From contig CAMRHE010000028.1 of assembly GCA_947044405.1 (NCBI GenBank), forward strand, positions 9,427,501 through 9,491,500: DNA of 64,000 nt. The letters run 5' to 3'. Under the pieces are notes generated by a model, which searched no databases, was not told the origin of the DNA, and was given only the letters and a program-made list of their open reading frames with translations. Below are positions 11,684-23,960 of the stretch, piece by piece. Each line of letters begins with the position of its first letter. Position 1 is the stretch's first letter. The DNA is from Leptodactylus fallax (taxonomy: Eukaryota; Chordata; Amphibia; Anura; Leptodactylidae). Both the position numbers and the translations under genes were made by a program.

Positions 11684-11936
11684 CTAAAATTGCTACCACG
11701 ATATCGTCTTTGAGAATCTCAATAGAGCCCCTTGACAGAAAATAAAGCGCAGTGAGCACGTCTCCTGAGTGAACGAGCGTATCTCCAGGGGGCGCATGTG
11801 TGGTTTTAAACTTCATAGCCAGGGCTCGTAGACATCCTTTGCTCGCTCCTTTGAACGCCTTACAGTTCTGTAGCAATGTTTGATTGAGATGCAGACAAAT
11901 ATCTGCTTGCAGGCATTCTGGAAACCCCTTGAGTAC
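11684..11936 (-). CDS. kcnh7: kcnh7 exon: first part of the cyclic-nucleotide-binding homology domain (KCNH2 exon 9 equivalent)
   Basis: The 253-nt length equals KCNH2 exon 9. The acceptor is gtattctcag and the donor TTAG|GTAAGATC. The translation runs [85 protein letters not shown]. This is the beta-roll of the CNBHD; in ERG channels it does not bind cyclic nucleotides effectively and is instead occupied by an intrinsic ligand from the same chain. Reading through the donor would add only eight residues before a TAA near 11655. A TTAA-flanked MITE ends 38 bp beyond the donor. Residues are otherwise nearly identical to the mammalian ERG3 form. Confidence 0.96.
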
Positions 11937-12520
11937 CTGAGAATACATAAAACGTATAACAGCAATAACTTCACGGCTTAGAAACGTGGGCCACATCAGG
12001 ATACAACTAGAGACAGGACAACTGTAGCAAAGCAAACGGTAACTGAGCGGTAAACAAGTATACCGTACCATTCAGGAGATAAAATATTTGCAGCATTTAG
12101 ACAAATCATGTGGTGCTCCAGTTTTTGAGTGATAGGTGGCGCTGTGTAGATTACACTGAAGTTCTTTTAGTGATTACTACGATCAGCTTTGTTCAGTAAA
12201 ATTCTACATATTACAGAAAACCAGTGATCGATCTCGGAGATCATGTGAGCCTCTGCACTTCTGGTGCAGTGAGTTCTTGCACAGGAGGGGAAGGGGACCA
12301 GGACTCCAACCACCCCTGCTGAGTTTGCCTAAATCCTGAACAACCCTTTTATACATGTATACAGTGTAGTTGACACGTGAACCAGAAAACCGGATGCAAG
12401 GTGAATATAACTAATATTTCTTCAGGGAATGCAGGACCCAGTAACTAATGTATCCTTCATTACCTTCCCTTTAGGCTTCAGATATCTCACAGTGAGGGTC
12501 ACAGGATTATCAGATTTAGG

Positions 12521-12772
12521 CTAAGGCCCCACGTAGTGGGCCACAGCAAAAAAGCGTTGCAAGAAAAACCACGGCAGCAACGCATCGCAGTTTTTCCTGC
12601 AGCGCTTTTCACAGATAGTACGCAGAGATTTCATCTGCAGACTTTCTGCTAACCGCTGGCATTTCCGTAGGTATAAATGACATGCTGTAATTTCCAAAAC
12701 CGACTGCCGCACATATTTTTCCACAAGGTGTGGATGGGATTTGCTTTTACGCCATGTGGGGCCCTGGCCTTA
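12521..12772. mobile_element. MITE of the GGCCCCAC family
   Basis: Left end ctaaggccccacgtagtggg and right end acgccatgtggggccctggc followed by ctta are imperfect inverted repeats. The internal 'tttccgtaggtataa' and 'gtgtggatgggatttg' blocks are shared with the copy at 10576-10893. No coding capacity. Confidence 0.7.
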
Positions 12773-13049
12773 GAGTATAACAAAAATTTTGTTACACTGC
12801 CTGGTGCTGCAGAAGTTTTTTTTTCTATGATGGTCATCTCACAATGCTCATCTTGGGGTACAGTACCTTAAGCCAAGAGGAAAGGTAAGAAGAGTCACAT
12901 CTGCAGGTTGAACACTATGCCCCATGACCCTTATAGAGCTGCCAAAACCCAAAAAACAATATTGATCTGCTAATCCCACACCTTCGTATTGGAGAAAAAA
13001 AAAGTTCCTGTCCTGACTCAGGTTTCAATATTAAATGATTGTTTCAAAT

Positions 13050-13283
13050 GATATTTTAGAATTATTAATAATGTATAATTAGATGTATAGTTTGTTACAT
13101 ATTTACTGTCATAGGAATCACTGGATTATTAATGATATTATAGAATTATTAATAATGTATAATTAGATGCATAGTTTGTTACATATTTACTGTCATAGGA
13201 AACTATCACTGGATTATTAATGATATTATAGAATTATTAATATTGTATAATTAGATGTATAGTTTGTTACATATTTACTTGTA
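13050..13283. repeat. Tandem triplication, 84-88 bp unit
   Basis: Three AT-rich copies begin at 13050, 13134 and 13222, each starting gatatt(t/a)tagaattatta and containing atagtttgttacatatttac. The second carries four extra bases (aact/ctat region). Confidence 0.9.
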
Positions 13284-14122
13284 TACAAAGTCATTACTAG
13301 TTTTTTTGTTTTGTGAATTAGAAGATCTTTACGGTTAATGTCTGACCTTTAACTGTCAGTCATTTATGTCAGAGTTGAGGAAAAATAGAGGAGCCAGAGT
13401 CAGTGCTTTGGCCTACCAACTCCACAGTCCCGATGACAGCGGACTTGACTTTTGGAAATATATGGTGGATTTTTAGGGTTCTTCTTGAGATATTACTAAA
13501 GGACATGTTGTAAAGACACTTCTATAGTAACTCAGCACAAGCTAAATAGGAAGATCTAATTAAAGTTTTACAAACTCTATTCATGAATTTTACAAGATGC
13601 ATTTTCATATTTGATGAAGTTGCATTTTAGACACTGTGACCCACAAGGGAAGTATATATATATATATACTGATGATAAATAAAACATCCTTTACTGCTAA
13701 TGGGTCATTTATATAATCCACAGAGAGCAGCCTCCGCCGCCGCCTCTCCTTTGTCCATTTCAGAAAGACTGAGAGCAAAATACATCGAAGCAGGTCAATG
13801 TTGTTGATGGGTTTATATAGTGAGCACGGAATGTATTATAAGCAGGTCTTGTCCTCACTTGAGCTCTCAGTCTTATTTTAGACACTCACCCCAGGGCCAC
13901 TTCCACTAAAGATAATTAATGTAAGCCTTGAAACACGAGAGTGAACTGGAGCACCTGGAAGGAATCCCCATAACCAGCCAAGTGTATACAGAAGCTGGCC
14001 TGATGAACCCATGGCGAAACTAGCATTACTAGCCATTCAGCACCCATTGTAAAGGTGTCCATATTCCTTTAATCTGCCCCAGGGTAGTTTGGACATTAAG
14101 ACTGAAGCTTTTTCCATATTTT

Positions 14123-14346
14123 CAATCCCTACCTTCCAAAATTCCTACTTTTTTTGTTGCAGATTTTGTTGTATTTTTTTGAGCCAAAGCCAATAATGAC
14201 TACAAAAGGAAAAGGAATGGGAAACATATAGGAGTTACTTATTCTTCTACCTTTTGCTTAATCCACTCCTGGATTTGGCTCAAAAAAACGCTGCAAAATC
14301 TGCAACAAAAAAAGCTGCATTTCCGCAACTTGGGGCCTCAGCCTAA
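14123..14346. mobile_element. Palindromic MITE, GGCCCCAC family, copy with long arms
   Basis: ttttttgttgcagattttgt ... gagccaaagcc at the left is mirrored by ggctcaaaaaaacgctgcaa ... ggggcctcagcctaa at the right. The same palindrome occurs at 57474-57692. The outer left arm here has diverged. Confidence 0.8.
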
Positions 14347-14511
14347 GAGCTTATTCTTTGTGTGATGAGTAGTATTGTAAACTGGCACCATTTTGGGGTA
14401 CATATAATGTTTTGATTAGCCTTAATAACGTTATTGAGGGATTAGGGTGAAAAAACATAAAATTCAGTCACTATAGTCTTTTGTTTTTTTAAGGCAATAA
14501 AAATGACGCTA

Positions 14512-14770
14512 GGTTCACACTAGCGTTTGGGTTTCCATTCTTCGGGTCTGCTTGGGGACCCAAAAAACCGAAACTCTATCCACTTAAAAAGTGGTTACTT
14601 GCGGAAACCCGCGGATCCCATAGACTATAATGGGGTCCACCGGGTTTCTGCACAGTTTCCGCTCGAAATCTGCAGAGAGAAAAAGTCCTGCTGGCAGGAC
14701 TTTTCTCTCCGCATATTTTAAACGGAAATGAGGACGGAATCTCCGAATGGTCACTCAACTCAGGTGTTAC
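14512..14770. mobile_element. MITE with CTAGGTTCACAC ends, copy 1
   Basis: The left end cgctaggttcacactagcgt, the central catagactataatggggtcc and the inverted pair aagtcctgctggcaggactt define a family seen again at 17040-17287 and 54029-54286. The right end is eroded in this copy. Confidence 0.75.
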
Positions 14771-15334
14771 CATAGTTAATGTGAATATGGATTTAATATG
14801 GATTGCACTTTGATACAAAATGGTAAGTTCAATATCTTATTAACCTCTCCGACAACAGCATAGAAGGGATTTAAAGCGACTTTGGTTCTAGCGTTTCAAT
14901 AACATGCTAAAAGCAAAAATGTTATTGCATTTTTTACGTGAACACTGTATCGTGGTCAGTTTCATACATAAAGCGTCTATAGCACCAAAGCAAATATAAA
15001 AATTAGTTCTGCTCCGAGTCCAGTTTTAACAAATGTACCCCAAAGAATAACTGATACCAGGACAAAGACTTGCATTATATCTAGTGAAGCATGGTAAGAT
15101 GATGTATTTAATGCCGACTGCACATGGCCTGGTAAGCAAATATAATATGCATGCAGTGGCACTTACACATACATCAAATATCCATATACGGTCAGGAGAA
15201 AAATAAAGTCCATTGTCTTTAAAATCTATGGGGCATAGGACATTATTAAAAAAAAAAAAAACTGTGTTTCTTCAAAGGCCTTAACATTTGGCAAATGCAA
15301 CCTCAGATGAAAAACATGTGCGAAAATACATAGG

Positions 15335-16190
15335 ATTATTGTTTATTTAACAAAAACTAGGAGCAATGTGTGAAAAACTAAGTGTCCCCTTACTGACTCC
15401 ATAAGAATTAAGAAGGTAAATAGTAGTCAGTGCCGCCAAATTCAAATTCCCTGGATTAATTCATCATCAGCAAGTGTGATCTCCTCTATAGATGCAGGCA
15501 GAAGTTTTGTCAGTTTGCTGGTCTGGAGTATTCAGGCATGTGCTAATACAATGGCAAGGAGGAAAGACATCAGCAAATGTTGCTGCCTATCAAATGGGGG
15601 AAGGTTATAAAGGTAATTTCCAAAAAATTTAATTACCATTCTACAAAGAGAAAGATTATTCAAAATTGGAAAATATTCAAGACAGTTGACAATCTTCCCA
15701 GGAATGGTCGTCCCAGCAAATTCCCCCCAGTGTCAGACTGCGCAATGAAATTTCCTTTGGACAGAAGAGTCCAAAGTTGAGATGTCTGTCATTGTCTTTG
15801 AGTAGACCATGAAGTGCTCCGTATAGTGTTGTATAGTCAGATGTGAGGCTGTCTATACAACAGCTAAAGCTTGGCCAAAACTGGGTCATGTGACTGGACA
15901 ATGACCTGAGCACAGCAGCATATCTACAACAGGTCCAGACCCCAATAGAAATGCTGCAGCCAGATCTTAAGGGAGTTGCGCAGAAACCAATGTGAACAAA
16001 CCTCAATGCCTTAAAGAAACGTTGCAAAAAGGAGACAAAATTCCTCCAAAACGATGTGAAAGACTGATAAAGTCATCCAGAAAGCCAGGACTTCAGGTTA
16101 TTGCTATAAAGGGGGATCTATAAGCTATGGAGTCATGGGGGCACTTAGCTTTCACATACGGCTTCAATTTTGTTAAGTAAATAATACAAT
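15335..16190 (+). mobile_element. Tc1/mariner relic, internally deleted
   Basis: Terminal regions are inverted (gtttatttaacaaaaactag at left, ttttgttaagtaaataatac at right) and both lead into 'actaagtgtcccc'/'ggggcacttag' blocks. Between them the plus strand shows decayed pieces of a Tc1 transposase: an N-terminal paired-like part (AFQKNLITILQ region near 15590-15720, GRPSKFP) and C-terminal fragments, with the middle missing and many stops. The join near 15745 suggests one large deletion. It is non-coding now. Confidence 0.75.
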
Positions 16191-16377
16191 GGTGGAATCG
16201 GTTGTTTCTTTTTGTTTAAGACTTTCTAAGTACCAGATGGTATTTTATATTATCCTCTAATACATAAAACCAGAGCATTCACAGAGGGCGGACACTGGTT
16301 TTCTTATGACTGTACATAAAACCTAGATGTTCACATTATAATGGTAACATATGTTCATATGAAATATAAAATCCTCT

Positions 16378-17016
16378 ATGTGCAGCATGCATTATGTAAT
16401 ACACTGCCCACATATTCCATGCCAAGTTTTTCAATTATCTGAATCACAATCTGAATTTATCCGACGATTCAGATATTCTGTAAGAGACATTCATGATTGT
16501 ATGTATTTCCTGACTTCTGAAGAGCACTTTAATGTCAGCCATCTTTGGGGCCTACAGTCTTATAGAAACTCACAAAGAATAGATTTTTTTCTATTGTATA
16601 GATTAAATCCATTTTACAAATGTGGGTCAACCCCATACCTCCCAACAATTATTGACAGAAAAGCTACTGGTTTTGATGGGCATGAACTGGGTACGGGTGA
16701 CCCTTTCAAAACAGGGACAGATGAACAAAATTCCTACCTACCCTTCTGCCTGCACACAGTAGATAACATACTGAAAAAAATCCTTCAGTGTAGAGGAGCA
16801 TATACCGCATGGTCTATCCCATTCGCCTCATATTGCCCCCACCATCACTCTATTGGGGTGTGCATGTCCTCATACACCTTACCCACTTATTTCACATCTC
16901 TGGAGTATTTAACCCTTCACCCCTTTCATAAATCACAGAGAAAGAACCTATACACACCCCTTTTGGACTGTCTCTGTAGCTTTATATTTTTCTGCTGTAT
17001 CTGGAGGACTTGTTAA
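16378..17016 (+). other. Open frame of 212 codons, unassigned
   Basis: The frame is open from ATG to stop, rich in Ser, Tyr, Cys, His and Phe, with a hydrophobic end. I recognise no domain. It sits in AT-rich intronic DNA, has the composition of translated non-coding sequence, and overlaps a repeat-like 'cccatacctcccaac' block. Most likely a chance frame, listed because of its length. Confidence 0.15.
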
Positions 17017-17039
17017 AACTTATGTTAGCCTACACCTTA

Positions 17040-17287
17040 CCCTAGGTTCACATTAGCATTCAGCTCTCTGTTGTTCATATGGAGACTCGAAAAACGGAGA
17101 GCCTGTCCGCTTAAAAAGCAGTTACCCGAGGACACCCGTGGACTCCATAGACTATAATGGAGACCACCAAGTGTCCGTCGGTTTTCCACTGGTTTTATAC
17201 TGAAACTGGCGGAGAGAAAAGTCCTCCTTGCAGGATTTTAGGGAAAATCTGTCTTACGGAAACTCCAATGCAGATGTGAACCTAGCC
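17040..17287. mobile_element. MITE with CTAGGTTCACAC ends, copy 2, TTA target duplication
   Basis: The ends CCCTAGGTTCACAT and, inverted, GGCTAGGTTCACAT are flanked on both sides by TTA (17037-17039 and 17288-17290). A 3-bp TTA duplication fits the PIF/Harbinger superfamily. The inner inverted pair around the 'aaaagtcctcc' block is shared with the other copies. Confidence 0.8.
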
Positions 17288-18261
17288 TTAGACAGCCGCT
17301 AGTTAAATGCTTGTGTGACCAACAGCTATTTTCCCCCAACTTTCCCATTCACATGCATGCTGAAATCCAAAATGCCTGATCTTTCTCTCCACTGGCATTT
17401 GCCATTGAGGAGAGGCATAGGTAAATAACATATTAGATTGGATTTGGCCAACATTACTACTGTGTATGGGTAACTTTATTGTTTATCCCCGTTAATCCCA
17501 CAAAACTGGACAAAAACAAGAGTATATTATTTTTTAGACATGCTCGAAAGGAGAAATGACCTAGACGAGGAGGTAGAGGCTTCTTAAAAAGTCCTCCTAG
17601 GATCTAGATGGAGCTGAGTATTCGTCTGGGGCATACATTAAAAGGGCAGGGCTCCCGTATGGGGTTGTTTTTATCAAAGTGGTTACTCATTTTTTTCTTT
17701 ACAAGGTACAGAATAGAATAATGAATGGACTCCTTATGGAGGTTCGGTAGGATACAATCACCCTGGACATGTCTTGAGATTCCATTATCTCAGGATCTAG
17801 TCTACCAGATTATATTTCCTCCTTTCCAAATTTCACCTCTGTCATCCATTTCCTAGCTCCCTGTTATAAGAAAGTCAGGAATTCAATTGGTTGTCCAGGG
17901 ATTCTTATTTTACTGACTTCCTCCTGGATTTTTTGATGCTGTACCTGGGGGTCCCAGACTAATTCTGACGTTGGCTCATGAGATGGAAACCAACACCTGC
18001 CTCTTCCTTTTCTCCTGTTTTTACAGGTATTTACCTATGCTGTGAGGGTGGGCTTTACTATGTGAAAATGGAAAGGAGGGAGGCAGCGGAGGGACCTAGG
18101 AGATGGGTGCTGGTTCCAATGACCTGACCTGGGGTCATAAACAGCCCAGAATCCCCAGGTACAACAAAAAAAACCTTGGTGGATATAAATAAAATAAGAC
18201 ACCCTGGACAACCCCTTTAATTCATTATTTGCAGAAAATAAGTAGCTCAGCAGTCTCCATC

Positions 18262-18535
18262 TTAAAGGGGTTATCTCACAACATGTACAGGGTACCAGAG
18301 CCCTCATTGATACCTGCAACAGAGCTTTGTAGGCACTTGACTGGGGCAGTGGTCAGGCATGTCCCAATGGAACATCGATATCTCTCAGTCAGTCCCAAAA
18401 AGTGTGAATGGTGTGACGGCACATTAGTAACTACTGCTACAACCTCCAGAATGGCGGTTTTGGGACCCCAATTCTTTTGATTGTTGGGGACCTTTGGAAA
18501 GGTGACAAATGTTTGTTGAGCGATAACCCCTTTAA
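18262..18535. mobile_element. TTAA-flanked short MITE
   Basis: ttaaaggggttatctcacaa at the left and, in reverse complement, ttaaaggggttatcgctcaa at the right form terminal inverted repeats of about 20 bp with TTAA at both extremes. The 274-bp interior has no coding capacity. Confidence 0.8.
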
Positions 18536-19385
18536 AAATATTCTAAATCCTCCACAATCTGAGCGTACAATACTAATGGGGTGCACTGAATGCAACATTT
18601 TGTGCTATTAATGATACTTTACGAGATGAGGGTGTTTTTTAGGTTCCACAATAGCTCAGAATCCACGTTCTCAAACTCTTGCTACACGTAAGAAAACTGA
18701 TCAAACAGATCCATAATTTTTTAGACAGTCACACGGGAGGACAGCCAACTTCAGACATGAACTGGAAGAAGGTTCCAAAATGCAACCCTGCCCGACTTTG
18801 CTTTGAAAAATAAGTTTATTCCTGGCTTCATAGAAGTATGTTCACTTGGGAACAGGAAACTATTGGCAGGCAGTCAAACAGGAATTTATCATTATTTTGT
18901 ATGAGAATCTGACAGCTGACATATTTAGAAAACTTCTAGAGACCACCCAACGGTTTCCACATGTTGAGGTAATAGCAGGTTGATATTAAAATGAAAAAAG
19001 ACTGTCACTATGAATGTGAGGCGTCTGGAAGAAAGATGTAAGAGCGGATAATATTAACATCGGTGCTCAGATACCAGCCTCTCACTGTTGATTCCCTGTA
19101 GGAAGGAACAGCTGTCACAGAGCTGGTTTTCTGGCCCAATGCTGTCATACAGCCTACGCTTCAAAGCTAAGTTGTATAAGCAGGAGTGTGGTCAACAGGA
19201 TGGCAGTTTTAAAATGTAAGTTTTGCAAATTTTAGGAATATTATGGGAACACTACAGATAGAAAAAGAGCAGGTGACTCCCCGCTGTGCCTTGTTTTCAG
19301 TGAGGCAAAAAGTTCAATAAGTCGCAACCCTAGAGTAAGCTCCACATCTTAGTCGGCCTCAAGATGGAGCAGATCAGCAGGGGAT

Positions 19386-19805
19386 TAAAGGGGTTGTCCA
19401 AGATTAAGGTTGTTAGGGCCTATCTTTAGGATAGGCCATTAACAACAGATTGGTGGGAGACTGACAGCCAACCCCCAGACCGATCAGCTATACTGAGCCA
19501 CTTCCAAGGCCCATCCTATACACTATACAGGGAACAAAGCAGAAAAATCTATCCTCTGTATAGGGGCTGGGTGCTGTCACTTCAGCTCAGCTCCCATTGA
19601 AGTAAGGGGGATAGGTTATCAATAGTATAGGTCTGAAATCCCCCACCAGTCAGCTGATATTAACCACCATAACACTAGTAAAAACAGCACAGTGTACAGA
19701 GCCGGAAGTACAAAGCCCCATATACTGTGCAGCAACTGGGACGGTATCTGCAGCTCAGCTTCCATTTGAGATAAAAAAATTTCTGAAAACCTCTTCAACT
19801 GGAGC
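19386..19805. mobile_element. Probable MITE with TTAAAGGGGTTGTCCA end
   Basis: The left end ttaaaggggttgtccaagat is of the type seen repeatedly in this window (18200, 27930, 43470, 59446). It encloses a copy of the 'gattggtgggag...gatcagct' repeat. The right boundary (around gaaaacctcttcaa) is approximate. Confidence 0.5.
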
Positions 19806-20997
19806 ATAGTACATGCAGTCATATGCGATAGGCTTATCTAGTAACAGACAGCTGTCTCTGTAGGCACAGTCAAAAAGAGAAGGTTGTCAACCAATGAGCC
19901 CACTTACTGTAGCATCAAAAGAGCATGAATTTCAGTTATACTGAAGCTTTCCCCTTAAAGCTATGTATGTGTCTGCTCAGCTCCACTTGCTCTATCCCCT
20001 TACTTAGCTCCCACTAACCAAAGACTCATCTGAAGATTACAATTTGGGAATCCTCTTGCGGCACGGTGTAAAACACTTTGCCAAGAATCAGGTTGAAGAC
20101 GAAGAGATTCCTTAGAATCCACATCTTGGTTTTGCCTGCACCAATCCAACAGCAATGGTAGAGAAGGTGCACTATCACGTCTACCACCACCAAAATGGTT
20201 TCTTCTATGCTGTTGTAGGGGTTGTGGTCAGTGATATAATGAACAGACCAATTTTGTGTCGATGTAAGATCTAGTTGCCAAGAAAATCCCATTTAATGTG
20301 TATACAAATGAGCAGTTCAGTGCACCCAAGCTGTGATGCCCATTTTTTTTTGGAAAGGTCTCAATGTTCAGCAACCATAGGTATAAACAGGCACTCCAGC
20401 AAAGACAAGTTAAATTAAATGTGCATTAAAAATGGATTTTCTCGGCAGGGAGATCGCACTTTGACACAAAAAAGGTTCATTCAATGTGTCACAAACCCCT
20501 CTACAACATAATATAAGTGGTTTACAAGCGACTCTGGTGTAGGTAAACTCCCTTTAAGGCATTAAAATCATTAGTTAACATGAATAGCTGTACGTCAAAA
20601 ATCTGTTCCCCGTTGTTCTTTAATTATATGTAACCATAGAGTCTGATAATTGCTACATAATTTCACAATAATTGGCAGAAATAAAAGATTAATGCAGAGA
20701 ACTAATTATCAATGTTGAAAAACTAGACTTAATACCTAAAGGGATGGTGATTTCTATAGCAAACAGATACATAAAATTCTAAAAATCAATTATTTTACAC
20801 AAAATATGATTTATCTTTCTGACAATTACATAAATCCAGATTTATATAAAAAAACACATAAAAGTGTAACAGTGTATCTAATAAATTATGACACTTTTTT
20901 AAAAAATGAAGAGAACCTTCAAATGTTAGTTAATATTTTCATGTATCATAAGAAAGTGTCCATATTAGCGCCTGATTATTATCTCTCCAATGCATAT

Positions 20998-21062
20998 ATT
21001 GTACAGTGCTGCGGAATATGTTGGCGCTATATAAATAAAAATTATTATTATTATTATTATTA
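20998..21062 (+). mobile_element. 3' tail of an L2-type LINE or tail-sharing SINE
   Basis: tgtacagtgctgcggaatat, gttggcgctatataaataaa and an (TTA)n run match the last 60 bp of the L2 fragment at 21990-22893. Only the tail is present. Confidence 0.8.
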
Positions 21063-21989
21063 ATGCATCCAAATTAAAACAAAATGGAAACGAGGAAAAG
21101 AAAATAAATATGATAAAGCAACTTGGCAAATAAGCTTAAACTGAAGGTATCCTGCTGTTTTGTGTCCACAGTTTCTCTGCAGGCCTTTGTGTCTCCATGG
21201 TAACAGACTACAAACAAACCCTGTGTAGTCTGATCCTGCAATCATATTCAGTTTCATTGGTCCCTTCCATGTAGATAACTAGGGACATAATAAAGGGAGA
21301 AGTATTAGACTATACAGGATTCTTCTTCTAGACTGTAACCATGGAGATACATAGGACTACATATGACCTGTAGGCATAAAATGCTGTGAACACAATGCTG
21401 TTTCACTTTTAATATAGATACACTAGAGTAATAACAAAAATGATCTGCATCCCTGTCCAAACTAGAAATTACTACTGACAACACCCAGGGCCGTGTTTGC
21501 TTACAGTTCAACCAGCAGAGAGAGCGGAGACCACACCATAATAACCCCCTCTATTCACAAACTAACCTCTAGCTGCCTACTCCAGCTTACAAACATGCCC
21601 CAGACCCTTCCAGCACTTCCAATACTAGTAAATTACTACTGCGTACATATATCATATACTAAGTGAAGATTGCAACGTATTATTCTGTGGCCTGCTGTCA
21701 AGCACAATGATGCTTCTCCATCCATAGAAAACTGAACAACTCATCTATCGCTTTTCTGTCTCTTTTGCTCCCCTTTCTATCACTCCTTCTACAGACTGCT
21801 GGTTACTGAACATCTACACATCATATCCTGACTCCTCCATACATCTACTAAGCTCTACAAGCTACTATATCTCAAGCACAAACTTAATACTTCTAGATAC
21901 AAATTCTTCTCTATGTTAATATCTATTTCTTTTGCCTCCTAACCTCTCTGTAACATGGAAATAAACCATAATTTATCAATATACTCCAA

Positions 21990-22893
21990 AGAGTGATTCA
22001 CTGATTCACTCTCGCCTTGACTACTGTAACTCCTTACTAATCGGTCTTCCCCTTGCTAAACTCTCCCCTCTACAATCTATTCTGAATGCGGCGGCCAGAC
22101 TCATCTATCAGTCTAGACGCTACAGCGAGGCCTCCGGTCTGTGCCGGTCACTACATTGGCTGCCTATTCAATACAGAATACAATATAAACTTATCACCCT
22201 CATTCACAAGGCTCTCCATAATGCTGCACCTCCCTACATTTCCTCCCTCATCTCTGTCTATCGCCCAACCCGTACTCTCCGTTCACTCAATGACCTAAGA
22301 CTAACATCCTTTATTATCAGAACCTCCCACGCTCGTATACAAGACTTCTCCCGAGTTGCACCACTTCTCTGGAATGCTCTATACCGGACTATCAGATTAA
22401 CCCCCAATTTCTACAGGTTTAAGTGCAAACTAAAGACATATCTTTTCAGACAGGCCTATCACAACTCCTAATGTAAAACCTTCCGTAATTAGAATCCCTA
22501 AAACGCACCCTCCTCTGTTTATGCTTCAACATTACCTCACAGGATATGATGCCGTATCAGACTAACTTTATATGTCCAGGCACCATCTGCACGTTAAAGG
22601 ACACGACTGGTGACGGCTCATACAGCTTTATATATGTGTAATGACAGTAACCTCTATTACAAAATTGTCTGACCATTGTACAAACAATGCTACCTCCGAT
22701 GCCGCCCCCTCTAACTCCTGTGTCACCCCCTCTACCTCATAGATTGTAAGCTCTTGCGAGCAGGGCCCTCAGTCCCAGTGTGTGAATTGACTATTTCTTT
22801 GTAATGTATCTTTTTTGTCAGTACTTGAACCCTACAAATTGTACAGTGCTGTGGAATATGTTGGTGCTATATAAATAAAATGTATTATTATTA
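21990..22893 (+). mobile_element. L2-type LINE, 5' truncated, with the end of ORF2 and the 3' UTR
   Basis: From about 21992 to the TAA at 22469 the plus strand is open and reads SRLDYCNSLLIGLP, LQSILNAAARLIYQSRRYSE, LHWLPIQYRIQYKLITLIHK and ALHNAAPPYISSLI, ending LKTYLFRQAYHNS. This is the C-terminal end of an L2-clade reverse transcriptase ORF. A 3' UTR follows with agattgtaagctcttgcgag, cagggccctc, the ggaatatgttggtgctatat tail and ATT repeats. There is no start codon because the 5' part is missing. The open frame over about 156 codons suggests a fairly young copy. Confidence 0.88.
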
Positions 22894-23565
22894 AATGTAT
22901 TAAGAGTGGAAACCAAAAATGCAGACAACTTTCTCTAGTTACAGCTCTTAGACATGGTGGATGAGCAGCGTGGTCTGGGAATGGTGACTTGCTTGCTATT
23001 TGTTCACCAGTAAGACTAAGTGCTAATGTCTGGGTGAAAAAGAAAGGCTTACATGATAAAAGTTGCTGTAAAGAACCTATATCCATTATATGAAAACCCC
23101 GGCTGTAATTACCCTAGCCATCACAGCCCAAGGGGGCAGGAGAGTGCTCAATGCTTATGCTTTTTATCATGAAGCTTATCGTCATATGGGCAAAAAACCT
23201 AAAACCTCCCATAGACTGCCCTTTATGAAGTTCTGTATATTAGTTTTCTTATGGGCCACAACTACAGGTAAGTTGGATGACGTTTTCAATTTACCTACTG
23301 TAGCTTTAGACCTCTCTGTATAACACAAGACCCTCAAACAGAGGTGACGCTAGGCCCTACTTCACTTAAGGCAAAGATTTAGTTTGCCATCTTTCCATCC
23401 CATCTGAAACTTGGAAACCAACATCCCTCAGCTATATGTCCATCAGTCCCACAGGCAGGTGCACATGTGTGACCACGGCTCTATTCATCCCCTCTGCCTG
23501 TAAAGGCTGCAGCTCATATAATAACATACCAGTAATAAAATAACAACAACACCTATTGTCCTCCT

Positions 23566-23960
23566 AGTGTTTATAGGTGGGCACTGGGCTGATGTTATTT
23601 AGGGGGAAACTCTGCTATTGTTTATGGGGGCTCTACAAGTGTTTATGGGGGGATCTGCAAGTGATTTATGGGGGCTCTGCTAGTGTTTATGGGAAGGACT
23701 CTGCTAGTGTTTATGGGGGGCTCTACAGCTATTTATGGGGGGCTCTGCTAGTGATTATGGGGGCTCTACTAGTGTTAATGGGGGCTCTACAGCTATTTAT
23801 GGGGGGCACTGCTAGAGCTTATGGGGGGTCTCTGCTAGTGTTTATGGAGGGGCTCTACAAGTATTTATAGTGGAAAACTCTGTTGGTGTTCTTTATAGGA
23901 AGGTTCTTCCCATACATTATTTATGGGTGGAATTGTGTAAAGAGGACACCTGGCTGTGTT
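23566..23960. repeat. Degenerate G-rich tandem repeat (about 25-35 bp)
   Basis: Blocks of 'gtgtttatgggggctctgct' recur about twelve times with variable spacing and G-runs of four to six. On the plus strand it appears as repeats of Gly, Leu, Tyr and Met, which is an artefact. Confidence 0.85.

Noticed and set aside
11655..12071. A single 138-codon gene over the CNBHD exon
   Set aside because: Only the segment between the splice sites is conserved; the flanking residues are intronic.
23577..23870. Gly/Tyr/Leu-rich frame of 97 codons
   Set aside because: Translation of the G-rich tandem repeat; no conserved feature.
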